From Bifiguratus adelaidae (Eukaryota > Mucoromycota > Endogonomycetes > Endogonales), in NCBI GenBank assembly GCA_002261195.1, contig MVBO01000034.1:62001-126000 (forward strand): 64,000 bases of DNA. The letters run 5' to 3'. Of the stretch, positions 11,701 to 23,876 are shown one piece after another. The notes beneath the pieces were generated by a model that saw nothing but the letters and a program-made list of their open reading frames with translations, was not told where the DNA came from and ran no database searches. Numbering within the stretch: the first letter of the stretch is position 1; every line of letters begins with the position of its first letter. The translations under genes were made by a program, and so were the position numbers.

Positions 11701-12237
11701 CCCGAGGACATTTATCTGCTCTGTGTTTTGATCCTTAGAAGATGAAGCTGTTGGTCGAGGTGTCGATGGACCGCTGCTTGCCAGAATACTCTGAGGCGCC
11801 ATGTTGGGCAACGCTGCTGCTTTCCCCAATTCACCCGACCACTGATAGACGTCCTTGACGTAACTTTTCACGACCTCCAGAATCTTTTGCAACTGTTCAT
11901 GTCGTTGTTCCAACGAGTCTATCTGTAGCCCCGCGAAAAGCTCTATGCGTTGTCGTGACCACTGCCGTCGCCTTGCCTGGGTATCGCGCAGTACTACCGG
12001 ACATTATCGGATCGCACAGGAAAGGCACCGGATAGAGCATATCGGCGACGTAGGTAGAACAGGAACAGTACAAGAACCGCGGTAGATGCATTCGTAGAGC
12101 GGAAGTTTGAAGAGTACAGGAGAGCAAGAGAGCAAAGAAAGCAACGCGCAGCAGGTTAGCACCTCGAACACTTTTTTCGCGTTCACTTGTCACTTACCCT
12201 CGTCCTGGTTAACTCGTATACCCACTATTGCACTCAT
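8798..12237 (-). CDS. Sestrin homologue (PA26 family)
   Basis: Exons on the minus strand: 12198-12237, 10624-11918, 9593-10574, 9171-9543 and 8798-9119, which keep one frame and give about 1,003 residues. After a Ser-rich extension of some 400 residues comes the sestrin N-domain core, DLSWRNYIAIM-AAAEHSCQFL. It is split by an intron and keeps the cysteine (about Cys452) that sestrins use in alkyl-hydroperoxide reduction. Then come GGFVAGEHWTKAELIQ and, in the C-domain, YNWEDHG, LGVNQEDYDY and LLAIEARIQAE, the latter matching the leucine-sensing C-domain of animal sestrins. In animals sestrins restrain TORC1 through GATOR2 and reduce oxidative stress. The last three introns are 49-51 bp. Exon 1 and its 279-bp intron are the least certain part. 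The acidic/Ser-rich insert between the two conserved halves is also long. Confidence 0.88.
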
Positions 12238-12621
12238 GGTTCCAGACCCTTTGCTTGAGCTTGCCACCTCTGGAATCACGTTCACCATGTACACTTGGTC
12301 GCTCGGACGCTCCGGACAATGGGGTGCACAGCCCTTATACGCGCGATGATACAAGTCTAGCGCCTCATTCACTCACACCCATACCGCATCCAATCATTCC
12401 AGTGTCAAATCACAACAGGAGCCAAGCAAGAGTGACGAGGAAGAGAGAGCGACGAAGAAGAAAGCGGGAGGAAGGCAAGCTGAGAAGGAAGGCGCACGGA
12501 CCCGTGACCAAAATTCGTGTGGGGTTAAACAATGGCTTCTACTCTATTCACTTGCGCTGCTCTATTCCATACAGTGATGGCCTTGTGTATATCTTTGGCT
12601 TCTGCAGACATTTCTGACAGC
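12238..12621. other. Intergenic region
   Basis: About 380 bp between the sestrin start and the end of the short-chain dehydrogenase gene, both on the minus strand. A purine-rich patch lies at 12430-12500. No gene is supported. The short frames on both strands have no recognisable content. It probably contains the sestrin promoter and the dehydrogenase 3' untranslated region. Confidence 0.5.
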
Positions 12622-13553
12622 TTACCATACTGCTAGTAGGCTCCATTGTTGCTTGCAAAATTCTTCCAGGGTGCCATAGGCCAGGTATTCTTGCGCGCTT
12701 TGGTCGAGAGTGACGGCATTGGATTGCCATACCGTGATATAGCGCCTAATGAGGCGTAACCACAACGGCCAATGACGTCCGAGATCGGTTGTCGGCACGA
12801 ATCCGGGACATAGGGAGTTTGCTGTTAAGGCCGCCGCATGTTGTAAGAGATCAGCTGACAATCGAGTGGCTAAGACATTGGTCCACCAAATGTCCGTGAA
12901 CTTTGAAATCTAGGAGATGTGAGTAAATTTGGTCTCAGATGCGGTGGCAACATACTTCGTAGAATTGCATCATGTTCCACTCTTGAGATCCATCCAGATC
13001 ATCTAAATCTGCTAGGAATTCTTCCTGCGTCTATGGTACGTCAGTACTAGAGGCAGCACAACGCATCCACAAAGGCACTTACGGTTGGATCCGCGGGGGT
13101 CTTGACCTTGACATCATGCAGACAACTCGTCGTGTTCAATATTCTGCCTCCACCACTTTCGCGCATTCTTGGAACAAGCAATTCGGTTAACAGCATGGAT
13201 CCAAACATATTCACCATGATGGTTTTCTCAAACGCTTGAGTGTCCTCTGTAAATTCGCGCTGAGCCACCTGAATCCTCGCATTAGTGATGAGAGCATGTA
13301 GAGGGAGACCGAGGTCGAGAAAGTCTTGAGCACCTTTTCGAATGGAAGGCAAGCTGGCTAAATCGAATATGACTGTCTCGACGTGTGGTGCGAGAGGAGA
13401 TTGACTACTTGTGCAGCCCGTTTCGAGTTTGGCAGGATTACGCCCAGCCATGACAACAGTGAAGCCTGCTTGCGCGTACTTCTTTGAAACTTCCAGTCCA
13501 AGACCATCGGTGGCACCGGTAATAAGACCAATTTTGCGCGGATGTGCTTGCAT
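12622..13553 (-). CDS. Short-chain dehydrogenase/reductase
   Basis: Three exons on the minus strand. The cofactor motif TGATDGLG follows a few residues after MQAHPRK, which is why I start at ATG 13553, although the open frame runs upstream to 13655 with other ATGs. AGRNPAKL and DLASL are typical of the Rossmann fold. The Ser region (NTTSCLHD) comes before an intron. The catalytic Tyr-Lys pair appears as YEISK, with an intron falling just before ISK. The usual NNAG is changed to TNAR. It resembles retinol-dehydrogenase/protochlorophyllide-reductase-like members that use NADP(H). The substrate cannot be told. The stop is a TAA just after TGG at 12622-12627. The sequence there also looks like a splice donor, so a further 3' exon is possible. 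Confidence 0.8.
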
Positions 13554-13686
13554 GCATGCTGAACATGATGGTATTGTGCAGTATTTATTTACAATGGACA
13601 TGGTCTGTGCGTCTGTCATTGGTCCTCCCCGCGATGTCCGCGAAAGGCGCACCACAGCCTAAAATGGAAATGACCGCCAATGGACC

Positions 13687-16600
13687 TTAGCGCCACGTTT
13701 TACTGATGCGTGCTATAATGGAAGCAGGTGTAACTGTGTTTTTGTCATCGGACCCGTCGGCTTTGGAACAGGATACAGATTCTTTAGGCTCCACTTTCCT
13801 TGCGGTAGCTTCGCAGTCATCCGCTTGATCCGGAGGGTGTTTTGTGGTGTCTCGGTCAGCTTCGGTCGTTTCGGCTTGTTCAGGCTCGGCCTTTTGGGTC
13901 GGTGGACTAGCGTCATTCATGGTCTTGAATAATCCGAGGTAAAGCTTGCTCAAGATGGCATCGGCTTGATCATTGGGGGCGAGCCGGTTGTTCAGTTTCC
14001 GGACTTCCTGCACATCGGAGAGCAACGCGGCTGGTCTGGTTTTAGGCATCTTCAACATCGCTTGTTCCACGTCGTTAGCTGAAGAAAACAGAGCTGTTAT
14101 CGCCCTAAGTTCTTGCTCTATGTCGAGATCGGGGAAGCATTCCACGGCGATTTTATCCGCCACCTTTGTTATAGGTCATGCGTAAGCCAATGATCACAGT
14201 GTAGAACAATTAGGCTGCGCTTACCTTCATAAATCCGTCATAAGCTGTCTTCCACGTATCGTTAAAGTTGAGAATGACGTTTTGAGACTTGCGCAACCTT
14301 CGACAAAACATCTTCGAATTGTCCAAGTCCATGGTCTCGGTGAGTAATGTGCTCAGGAATCTGCTGTATTGTTCGACGCAGGTAAAGTGTCTTCCCGGTC
14401 TGCAGGAATAGTCAGATCAGTAATGCTGGTCAAAAGCACGACATACTGCACTTGCCTTTCGAACTGAGGTTTCCAGAAATTGACAAATTGCTTTGTCATC
14501 CGAATCGAAAGTAATTGCAGCATCTGGCCTTTAGCAGCCTCTGCGTTATTATAGATATGATAGAGCATCCAAGCATGCTAAGGAACCGTCAATGTAGAAC
14601 AGTTGAATCGCACATACAACTTACCTTGTAGATGGGTCTATGATACCACTTTCGCTTATCATGTCGACGCAATTGTGCAATGTGCTCATATATAGCATCG
14701 TATGCCTGCATTTCTAGAGGATGAAGGGAGGTGTCGCCCTTGGCGATGGGTTCAGAAAACGCTTCTTGTTGCTGTGCCGCTTCTGGCTCGTCTAAAGCCT
14801 CCGGCTCGTCCATTTGCACATCTTCCGCCGCTTGCTGCGGCGACTGGTCCTGTTTCTCCAGCTGCGCTGGTGCGGTCGCTTGATCGGACTTCGGTTGGTT
14901 CTTATGCATGGACAGTACATCGTCCAACCTTTCAGGCTCAATTTCCATAGTCGCATCATTCTGTTTGCTCTCCTCCTCGGGCCGAGCTACGCCATTGTCG
15001 AGATCATCTTGCTGCACCTTGCCATTGGTTTCAGTCAGCAGTTCAGCCTCTTGTCGTTGTCGTTCGGTAAGATCAGGTTTCGGGAAGGCTCCGGTGAGGG
15101 CTTCCTTGAGCGCTCGGTCATCCAAGATTTCCAAGACGTACTGTGACTAGGAACCTTGTCAATATCATAATGTACATGTTGCAAAAAGTACCTACCGTGA
15201 TTGATTTTCGGTGTAGATGTTTCAGGAGGGAGGTATATAGCTGGTAAAGTGGATCAATAACTATCTCAGAACTTTGCGGACTTGGCGGTACTCGTTTGAT
15301 CGCTTGTATGTAAAGTGCAATAGCTTCCTACAGCCCAAGCTCTTTAATACCTCAATTTCATCTTCCAATTTATTTACCTGTGGTCGTCGGCGTAGTTTTT
15401 CGAAGCATTTGCCGAGCATCATCAAAGATCTCCATAACATGTCCTCTGGTCTTTGTACCTCCAGAGAGCGAGAGAAGCACAAGAGCCCTAGACACCACAG
15501 CTCTGTATCATTGGGTCTCGGACCTTGGGTTTGCTTCCGTTCGCCGTCATCGTTCCATAAGGTCACGCTCGGCAGCGTCTGGAACGTCAATCCCTCCATT
15601 GGTCGGGACAACATAGTGTACAGCAGCATCCCAAAATCGAACCAAAGATCGCGTACTTCCGAGTCATCAACGCTTTTAGCGGTTCTGAGTAATTTTGTAC
15701 TTTGTAAAAGCGCCAGGTATGCACCCTTCAATGGACTCATCAGATATTATCCCTTTGATCGATCGCAACCCGTGCTTACCTTTTGAAGGTTCGCAATATT
15801 ATGTTTGTCGTCATTGATATTACTTGCCGACCACGCCAGGCCTTCATCTGCTACTGCACTATAGCACACGCCCAAAGCATGCCAAGCCTTCAGATCGCCG
15901 GGTTTGAAACATAAGTGGAGCTTGGTGATAATTGTTAGGGAAATGATAATCCGATGGTCAATGTACTCACAGTGAAACTCTCCGCAGCCTCCTCGCAGTC
16001 CTCAATAATCTTCTCTGAGTGAGTACGAAGCCTCGTCCTGGCACTGACTTGCGCAAGCTTTCCTTTGAGGTAGAATACATCGTAATACACCTCTACATGA
16101 AATCTAGCTCGTGAGGACTGGCAGGAACAGAGAACGCCATTTGCAACCCACTTGAGAATGCATTCTCGTTGCTGCGACTGATGCTCCGTAAAGGTGGCAT
16201 CCACTTGTCGCTTTGGAAGTCCTGAACGGTAGTGCACCGCATTTGACTTTCTAGATACGAATCTATGACGCTCTTGTTGTTCTGCAATTGGCCTAGTGCA
16301 TATTGTGAGCAAGAAGATAGGCATATGCGTGTGCAGGCAACGCCATTTACCATCGCCCTCGGGTAACTCCTTGTAGAATTCGGAAATTTGGTCAAAGATG
16401 TCTTTGACATCTTGTTTGAGTGTCGCGCCTCTGTCCAGCTTCGAGTAAAGGACGGGTATAAGCATGCTGAAGATAAGCTCAACGTCCCCTTCTTCTAATG
16501 GTGAGGGTTTCGCTTCATGCTCTTCTAGAATGGATTGCTCGGGCTAATCCAGGCTGAGTCCTCATTCGTCCTGATCTAAATGAAGCTTACCTCAAATCGA

Positions 16601-19600
16601 TAACCGTACATGCAAAAGAGGCATTGCTTTTTCTCTCTCTCGGCAAATGACCCATCGAATGCCTTTAACTGAGCACGCAGAATGTGCAACAACAACCCTG
16701 AAATGCTTGCATAAACATCGTACAACGAGGTGCATGAAGCCCATACCGTCGTCTGCGGAACAGATTTCCCTCCTGCCGAATACTTGATGAACGAGGGACA
16801 TCAGATGAAGCAGTGGCTCTTGAACGCTATCACGCAAAGCATGCTCATCGGTCTTGTCCATGAGAGCATCGCCTTTCGGGACATCCTCCCGCTTAGAATG
16901 GATGATAACGAGTAAAGAGCACAAAGCTCGAACGCTGACAATAGTCAAGAGGCCATTGTCGACGTCCGGATAACGTTCGGCCTCCGCACCGGTAGTAACT
17001 GAAAAGGCCGGATGCTGGAAGAGGTATATGGCAGCCAATTGCACCAAGTCTGACAATGGCGGCAGCAACACTGATACTACATCTTTCGCAAGGCCTAGCA
17101 TACATTTAGTAAAACATTACAACTACCTTCCGTACACGCACCTTCTGTCTGCTCCTTCAGTAGTGCCAAGAGGTCTTGAAGTACTTGAGCCACCTGGAAT
17201 GATGATCAGTTGCGTGCAAACCTGCGTTTGGATTCACTTACTGTTCTAAGCACATCAATGACCTCGAGATGCAACGGACGGTTAGCAACATCTGTTTCGT
17301 TAATGTAATCGAATGACGACAATTTCAGTATCGATGCTTGGAGCATGCAACCGTAGCACTTGAGTAGATCAACGATCCGGTTTGTCTGCCGGCAAGCCTG
17401 TGGAACAAAGCACGCGTCAACATGATTCAAGATACACTATTGCAACACTTACGGTAGCCAACATGTGCCAAAGGTCCAAGTTGCTTACTGCCTGTGCCGG
17501 AGCCGATTCAATTGTCGACCCACTCGTATTTAATGAATCAATCAGGTGGCGAAGTGACTCATAAACCCTTTCATAATCGCCTTCCCCTATTCGCACTTCC
17601 ATATCGGCCATCTGTTTCTCAATCTTCATTTCTTGAGATCTTAAGGCCACAGTGGCCGGGTTGATGGTAGCATCGTACGAACTGATACAAATATGAGCAT
17701 CTTCGTAATTAAAGCCTCGATAACCTACCAATTCACTAAATGTATGTGTGTCGGCGTGAACTCGAGGAATTTTAGCATTATCCTTGTCGTGTTGAGGCTT
17801 TGCGAGAGATTTTGCTTCAATTGATGATAGCGTGCCCACAACCAGCAAAATCTGCACAAGCCGAGCGATGAGATCCTTGACGAATAATACATTCGCTAAT
17901 ACAACTTACCGGAGGAGGACCGTAAGATATGGGCCATTCACAATTTGTTCTAGGTGTCTGACGAGTCCCTGGGGATCTTCTGCGTTATCGTTACACGCCT
18001 TCATCACCAGGGCAAGGAGGTACGGTGCGCCAAATGAACGCTGAAATTTGAGCATCCAAAATTGCAAAAGACTGTCCACACGATCAACCTCTGAATCCAG
18101 GGGAGGCTTCTCCAATGTACGTGAAGGTGGCTTTAATCCTCGACGCTTGCTACCAAGGTCCTGATTTACTTTTGCAATTTGGGCTGTAATCCTCGCAATA
18201 TGCTGGCTAATGAGTTTATCCAGCAGCAGCTCCGCAATCGGAAGACAAATCTAGTCAAGGTCAGATTCATATCACTCGTGCTGCAAGGACGACTCACCAT
18301 ATCCGTAGCTGGTTGCGACTGATCTCCTACAATGTTTGCTTGCATCCATTCCCATAAGGTGCTCCCTTCATCGTACAGGATTCGGAAGACATGATCGTAA
18401 ATGCCCTCCGGCCAACGATGTAACCACTTGGAATGATTGTAATCGTCCTTCACCCAATGAATCACATAGGCGAACAGACAATCAAGGAGACCGTATCGAT
18501 GAGCATTGATATTCTTTGCCAGATTAACTACCTCATATGATTCTTCATAGGGATCTTCATTCGGACCCGCTTTGGGAGCAAGGACAAATGTCAACATCTT
18601 GGTGTTGCGTTTGGATCTACAAGATTGGTATGTATAAAAGAAACTTCATAATTAGAAGATACGTACGCGAGTGGTTTCGCACCTCCGCCTCTGCGATTGC
18701 TTCCGCTGTCTCCACTTGGATTTAGGAAATCGTCCGCCGGCGAGCTAATCTCATCGAGCTTGCTCGCAAACCAATTATAAAAATTAAAGATGGGTTTCGC
18801 GCGGTAATTTGAGCGATCTGAAATGGCGTCTCCGGAGAAGGTATCAAAGCCGGTCGCACGCACAGCTGTAGTAACTGTGCCCAAGAATTCCCGCTCAGCC
18901 GTACCCAACATTTGCCGCATTTGCATGGTGGTTTCACTGGTCTCTCTTGGACGTTTCATACCTCTAAATGGTCCCATGAACGCTCATTCCCATATCCTCA
19001 TGGCCCACAAACCTTAGCAAGCGCTCTTCATCGATAATATCTACGTCCGTGGAAGGGCGCCGCTTCTCGACAGAAGCCACCGGATTGATCATTGACCAGA
19101 TTGACATATTCTGCGAAGCCTGACGACTTCGTTCCCAAGAGTCCTGCTCTGGATTTGTTGGTGGATAGGGGTATGAAGGCAATTCAACCTGGTAATTGCT
19201 GACAACTATCTCGGCACGCTGCAGAAGACTTGAAAAGCTCGTCTCCGTGTTGCTTAAGCTGGCCTTTTTGAGTTGCGTGCTGTAGTACGGATGCGTCAGC
19301 AAAGACATAGAGACACGAATTTGTGCACCCACCATGCCCGATCATATAGAGTATTCAAGGAGCTGTAGAAGTTACTCCAAGAGTTCTCGCTCAATTCGAT
19401 GAATGTAATTTCCTCTGTGAAACTCTTGTTCATTGTATCTTCCGAGGGGTTCATCATTGCGCCTAGACGACTACCACTATGATGTGTAAGCAGAAGGCAC
19501 GAACAGTGAGTGTTGTCTTTAGTCATATTAACCTCACGGCGGAAGTCGTCATTCTGTCCTCGATGGCATACTTTAGATTGACTGCGCTCACAGTACCGGG

Positions 19601-20513
19601 TAACATTTGCAAGGTATAATCTAAAAGCTCGAGACATGCAGTATAGTCCCCCAAGGTATAAAGAACCTAGAATTGGAGGCATGGTTTGAGCGTAAATCCG
19701 CAACTGCCAATACACTTACATTGCAGAGCTTCTCCATCGAAAGCCATTGAATGGGCTTCAGATCAGCAGAGAACTTTTGACCGGCTGCACTCATTGCCTC
19801 TTCGTTCGGCTCCTTCAAAGCGCATTCAAAAGCAAATCGCGCTAAGCGCAGATTCTTTTTCTGCAATGCCAGTAATCCCAAGCGATGCCAGGTAGTATAT
19901 TCCGTGTCATCCACATTCAAAGCCTGTCAAAGCGATCAGTACATCGGTGATCAACGGACCCAATCCTGTTCACACTACTTACCTTCACGTAATACTTCAT
20001 TGCATCACGGCTAAGACTATCCGCATTGACATTGGTATCGTCTAATTTTGATCGCTCTTCGAGGAGGCCAGCATAGTTTTTGAACACGAGATATTGTAAG
20101 CTCGCATGAGCAGATCTTTCGCCAGTGCCTTCCTTGGGCTAGAAGAGTATATGAGAGGACGGCTCAAGCCGCGATAACTTACGTACATCGACAATTTCCT
20201 CTGAAAGCACATCCTTCTCCAATAGATCCTCGTATAGCTCTTCTGCTTCGTCCCAATTCCCTTTCGCTTGCAGTCTAAGTGCGCGCTGATACTCTTGCAA
20301 GCATTTCTCAATCTTACAATAGCAACCGTTTTAGTGACCATGGTTTCTACACCATGGAATATGGCTTTGACGTTCTTTACCTGAATCTCTCGGGGTCCTT
20401 CCTCATCACTCTCCTCATCGGACTGATTGAGGGCGCTCCAGCGTAGCTAAAGTACAAGTTTTTGTCAGTAAAGTGCCCCATGAACTGGAAATGTCTGGTC
20501 AATGGCTCACCAT
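13687..20513 (-). CDS. HIR3: HIR histone-chaperone complex subunit Hir3 / CABIN1
   Basis: A large gene with roughly two dozen short introns and about 1,800 residues. The N-terminal part has TPR-like helices: YQRALRLQAKGNWDEAEELY, then YYVKALNVDDTEYTTWHRLG, and the match to CABIN1 continues through LARFAFECAL and CNVLYTLGDY. The C-terminal part keeps the Hir3/CABIN1 signature FWKPQFERPGRHF, read across a GC-AG intron at 14400-14455. An acidic, low-complexity segment lies near 14700-15100. In yeast and animals this protein scaffolds the HIR/HIRA complex, which deposits H3-H4 independently of replication and represses histone genes. The start at 20513 is an ATG followed directly by an intron (20447-20510); exon 2 is 20381-20446. 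The start lies 53 bp from the divergent GILT-like gene. Internal exon borders were not all resolved. Confidence 0.88.
14400..14455 (-). other. GC-AG intron in HIR3
   Basis: On the minus strand the donor is GCAAGT after the codon fragment AG, and the acceptor is CAG at 14400-14401. Only this junction restores the family motif ERPGRHF. Using the GT three bases further in would put the downstream exon out of that frame. Confidence 0.75.
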
Positions 20514-20566
20514 GAAGCACTCGCGCAAAAGCAGAACACTAACGCTGTCACGCAATCAAAAAGGCA
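20514..20566. promoter_or_regulatory. 53-bp divergent promoter HIR3 / GILT-like
   Basis: Only 53 bp separate the start codon of the minus-strand HIR3 gene from that of the plus-strand thiol reductase gene. This is too little for two separate promoters and leaders, so the transcripts must overlap at their 5' ends or share one core promoter. No TATA-like element is visible. Confidence 0.6.
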
Positions 20567-21492
20567 ATGCTTTCTGCCATGCGATATTTTGCTGCGCTTG
20601 CTGTCTTGTGTTCTTGTATCCTTGCCTTTGACGGAGGCTTCTATGCACAAAAGACGAAGGACGACCTTGTTCGAAAGCCTGTAGACGTCGAGTTGTTTGT
20701 CATGAGCAAGTGTCCGGACGCTGTCAAGTGCGAAAGTGTCTTTAAAGACGTCCGTGAGTAGAATGCTTTCTCCGGTCTTGTAGGTGTGTTAACTTGCCCA
20801 CGTTGCACGCTGTAGTCAAGCAGAATCAGTACCCCATCAACTTTGATGTAAAGTACATCGGGAACTTTGTGGATGATGATCGATTGGAAGTGGAATGGTA
20901 TGTTCCATTATTCTACCATACAACCGCTGTCTTACAGATTGTAGTCAACATGGACCATCTGAATGTCGAGGAAACATACAAGAGCTTTGCTTCCGGGAAG
21001 TTTATCCAGAAGATTTGACCTGGTTCGATTTCATTCTTTGCTTGAATGATCATTACAAGAATATCGGCAATGGCTTCTTGGCCCAGCAATGCGGTAGGTT
21101 CTCATCATGCCTACAGTCTGAATACTCAATCATGCGTATCAGCTGAGAAGTTTGGTAAATCGTACATACCCGTGAGAACATGCTCTACCTCTGCGATTGG
21201 AAAGAATTTGCTCAGAGCGTCTGTAGCCGAAACACAATCACGGGGTGTCAGGTAAGTCGAGAAAGACAAGACGGGTCAGCATTATACTCAGAGTCAATGT
21301 AGCACGAGTTGTTCCATATACATTGATCACAAGCTACGCTGTATACATGACAGCGAATGGAAGGTACGAACGACCATGGACTCAGCGCCTCGGCTCATCT
21401 TTGTCTTGCAGAACTGTACGGGAGGGCATGAAGTCCGTGATTTCGTGGAATCCATCGCAGAGGCTTATTGGAAGTCCTCATTAAGGCAATAA
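20567..21492 (+). CDS. GILT-like lysosomal thiol reductase
   Basis: A secretory protein of about 220 residues in several short exons from ATG 20567. The N-terminus is a hydrophobic signal peptide (YFAALAVLCSCILA). The thioredoxin-like active-site region reads MSKCPDAVKCE. After an intron the family signature CQHGPSECRGN appears; taking the acceptor at GTAG before TCAACATGG restores it exactly. ELCFREVY and the later cysteine-rich segments (LNDHYKN, FLAQQC, EKFGKSYIPVRTC) follow. The end is WKSSLRQ at 21492. GILT enzymes reduce protein disulfides at acidic pH in lysosomes or vacuoles. It is convergent with the next gene (28 bp between stops). Confidence 0.85.
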
Positions 21493-21520
21493 GAAGTGTA
21501 CACTAAGATCTATAACAAAT

Positions 21521-23820
21521 CTATGCTGGGTGATTGCGGATCTCATTGATCACAAACACCATGATCACCACAATCATGCCTATAAACATGTCGTATTTTG
21601 CAAGCACAAAACTGATAAAAGAGTTGTCTGTCTGTGCGTATCCCGAGTTGAGATTGTATGATGCCACACTGCCATCGTTTCGAACCACCACTATACGACG
21701 ATTTAGGAAACAGTCTTCATATCTATCGGCTCTGCCAACTTACGTAGCATAGTGGAATCGGTGTCATTACTATCCGTGACGTCTACAAACATGACTTGGC
21801 GCGGTTTCTGCATGGTTTAAGCCCATAAATACACACGTAGAGAGCAAGCATCCGCCCAAGACCTACCGCGGTCATGGCTCCATCCAAGGCCAATCGTAGT
21901 TTCCATTGAAGACTGCGGACTTTGTCACGCAATTCAGGCGATTCCGAATATTGCTTGGCCGATCCCATACGTGCCTCCAGATCCTTTTCGTCGATGCCGA
22001 AATATTTGTCTAGACGCTGCCACATAGTGGGAGGTTCTGTGACGGTCGGTTTGATATCAGCTTCACCTCGCTTGTAGATGATAATATCATTGTGTTCTGT
22101 AATGATGGCGACCATCTCCCGATTCTCGTGTAGGACAACACTCCTGATGTCGACATCAACACCGCCATCGAGTGTGGGAATTGTCTCGTCTTGGGACCAC
22201 AGATAGAGTTCTGGAATGATCTCTCCCGTGCCAGGATCAAGGTACAAGGTTGTCTTGCTCGTGGCCTCGGTTTTGCTGAGGGAGAGATCTCTGGTATAAT
22301 CAAGAGTAACAAAAACATTCTTGATAGGTATGACAATGGTTTTCGCATCTGGTGTGGAGGCTAAGGGTTTTATACTAGGTGAACATGGCAAATCTCGGCT
22401 CCTACTGACTTACCAAGTGTTAATTTGGGTCGAGCAAGTCGTGGTTTTTCGGGCGGCAGGTGCATACTGTCACCGAATCGCATGTAGTCCATCGAGTCAT
22501 AGTCATAAGAGTACTGCGGGCAATGTAAGTCAACCGCCTGTGCGGAGGGCCTCTACAAGACTCACTCTGTAAAGGATTTGATGCCGCTTGACCCAATTAG
22601 GACCATCTGTGGTCCCATCAGGTGTCGTATAATTATCCCAAATGGTGACATTGAAGAAGAGTGCTTCGGATGTTTGAAAAATTTCGGAAGTGAGTAGGCG
22701 AAGGACATCAGGGCTAGCATATGGATGAGAGGACGTTCAAGCAGGCACTGGCAGAATATACGCACCGATCGGAATATAATGGAATCATGTCATATTCATA
22801 GTTGTCGTTTCGGAGTGGTTGGTATCCTGCCTTGTGGTGAATATGCGGTTCGCATCTCTCCTCCTTGACTTACGAAGAACACGTGCTCCTGGAGTACCAG
22901 CCTTGATGTCAAGGAGGGGTGGTTGTTCGCCCAGGTCGGTAGCTTGGGTCAAAGGTTCAATGTGAGCAAGTGCTATCCGGAAACGGTACGCATCGGGTTG
23001 TCTGCACGGAATTAGATAGGACGCGTGGATGAGCTTTTGTCGATATTTTACCTGGAATACACTAGTGTATGATTACACCAAAAGAAGGAGTTCACCATGG
23101 TGCTTCCTGGTAGCCGTATATCTTGGTATCGAAGCACTATGATCTTCATTAGACGAAACCCTCTTTTTCTGGATACTCACAGCTGCCATCGCCTTCTTCG
23201 ACCGTCTTTTGCTCTTCTTCCTCCATGAATTGGGAAAAGTCATAATATATGCGAATAAAGTACTCTACGAACTCATCATTGAGCGTCTGATAGAGTACGC
23301 CTGCGAATGGATGAAAGGTAAACTCATCATCCAGAGGCACCGACGCTGGCTGAACTGTTTTTGTGATTGGCCCGCCAAGCACATCCGCATAGACAAATTG
23401 CCAGCCTAGATATGGCATCAGCATCTCGGTAGGCAGCTATCCATCTTTCTTCGCTTACCCTGCCTTGAGCCCGAGTTTGGTCCCAGATATTGTTTTAGAG
23501 GTTTGCGGTAATGTTCAACGACACCTAGCACGAGCTTCAGCAATTGTCAAGATGGACTTTGACTTACCTTCTACCCCTGATGCAGCCTTCGGTTGACTCG
23601 ATAGCGAACTAGAACTCTGATTCCATACCACCGTCAGGTGAAGGTACTTGTCCACCAACGAGATTTTGATCTCTGAAGGCTTATCCCGTCTCTGCTTGAA
23701 GAGCGCATCTTCATCCTCATAGACAAGCGTTGGTCGTGGAAATGTCGTATCTTGTAGCACGCTAATGGCGTAAATGAAGCATATACCCACGAGGAATATC
23801 GTCAATGCTCGCCATTTCAT
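21521..23820 (-). CDS. Secretory-pathway membrane protein, unknown
   Basis: Multi-exon minus-strand gene starting at ATG 23820. The N-terminus is a signal peptide or anchor (MKWRALTIFLVGICFIYAIS). A large domain of about 550 residues follows, with little helix and several N-glycosylation sequons (WNQSSS, FFNVTIW, DNYTT). It ends with one membrane span (FIGMIVVIMVFVI) and a short tail (NEIRNHPA). Near the C-terminus two exon joins (after DGAMTAV and after DSTML) are supported by good GT-AG borders. The topology is that of a type I or doubly anchored ER/Golgi or vacuolar protein. I do not recognise the family. Its start is 56 bp from the divergent Pin1 gene. Confidence 0.65.
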
Positions 23821-23876
23821 GGTCCAGGTCAATCGGAAAGAAGGCGCCTCTGAATTATTCCAACGTCTTTGTTTCC
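23821..23876. promoter_or_regulatory. 56-bp divergent promoter, unknown membrane gene / PIN1
   Basis: The two start codons, 23820 on minus and 23877 on plus, are 56 bp apart. As with the other two tight divergent pairs in this window, there is no room for independent promoters. Confidence 0.6.
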
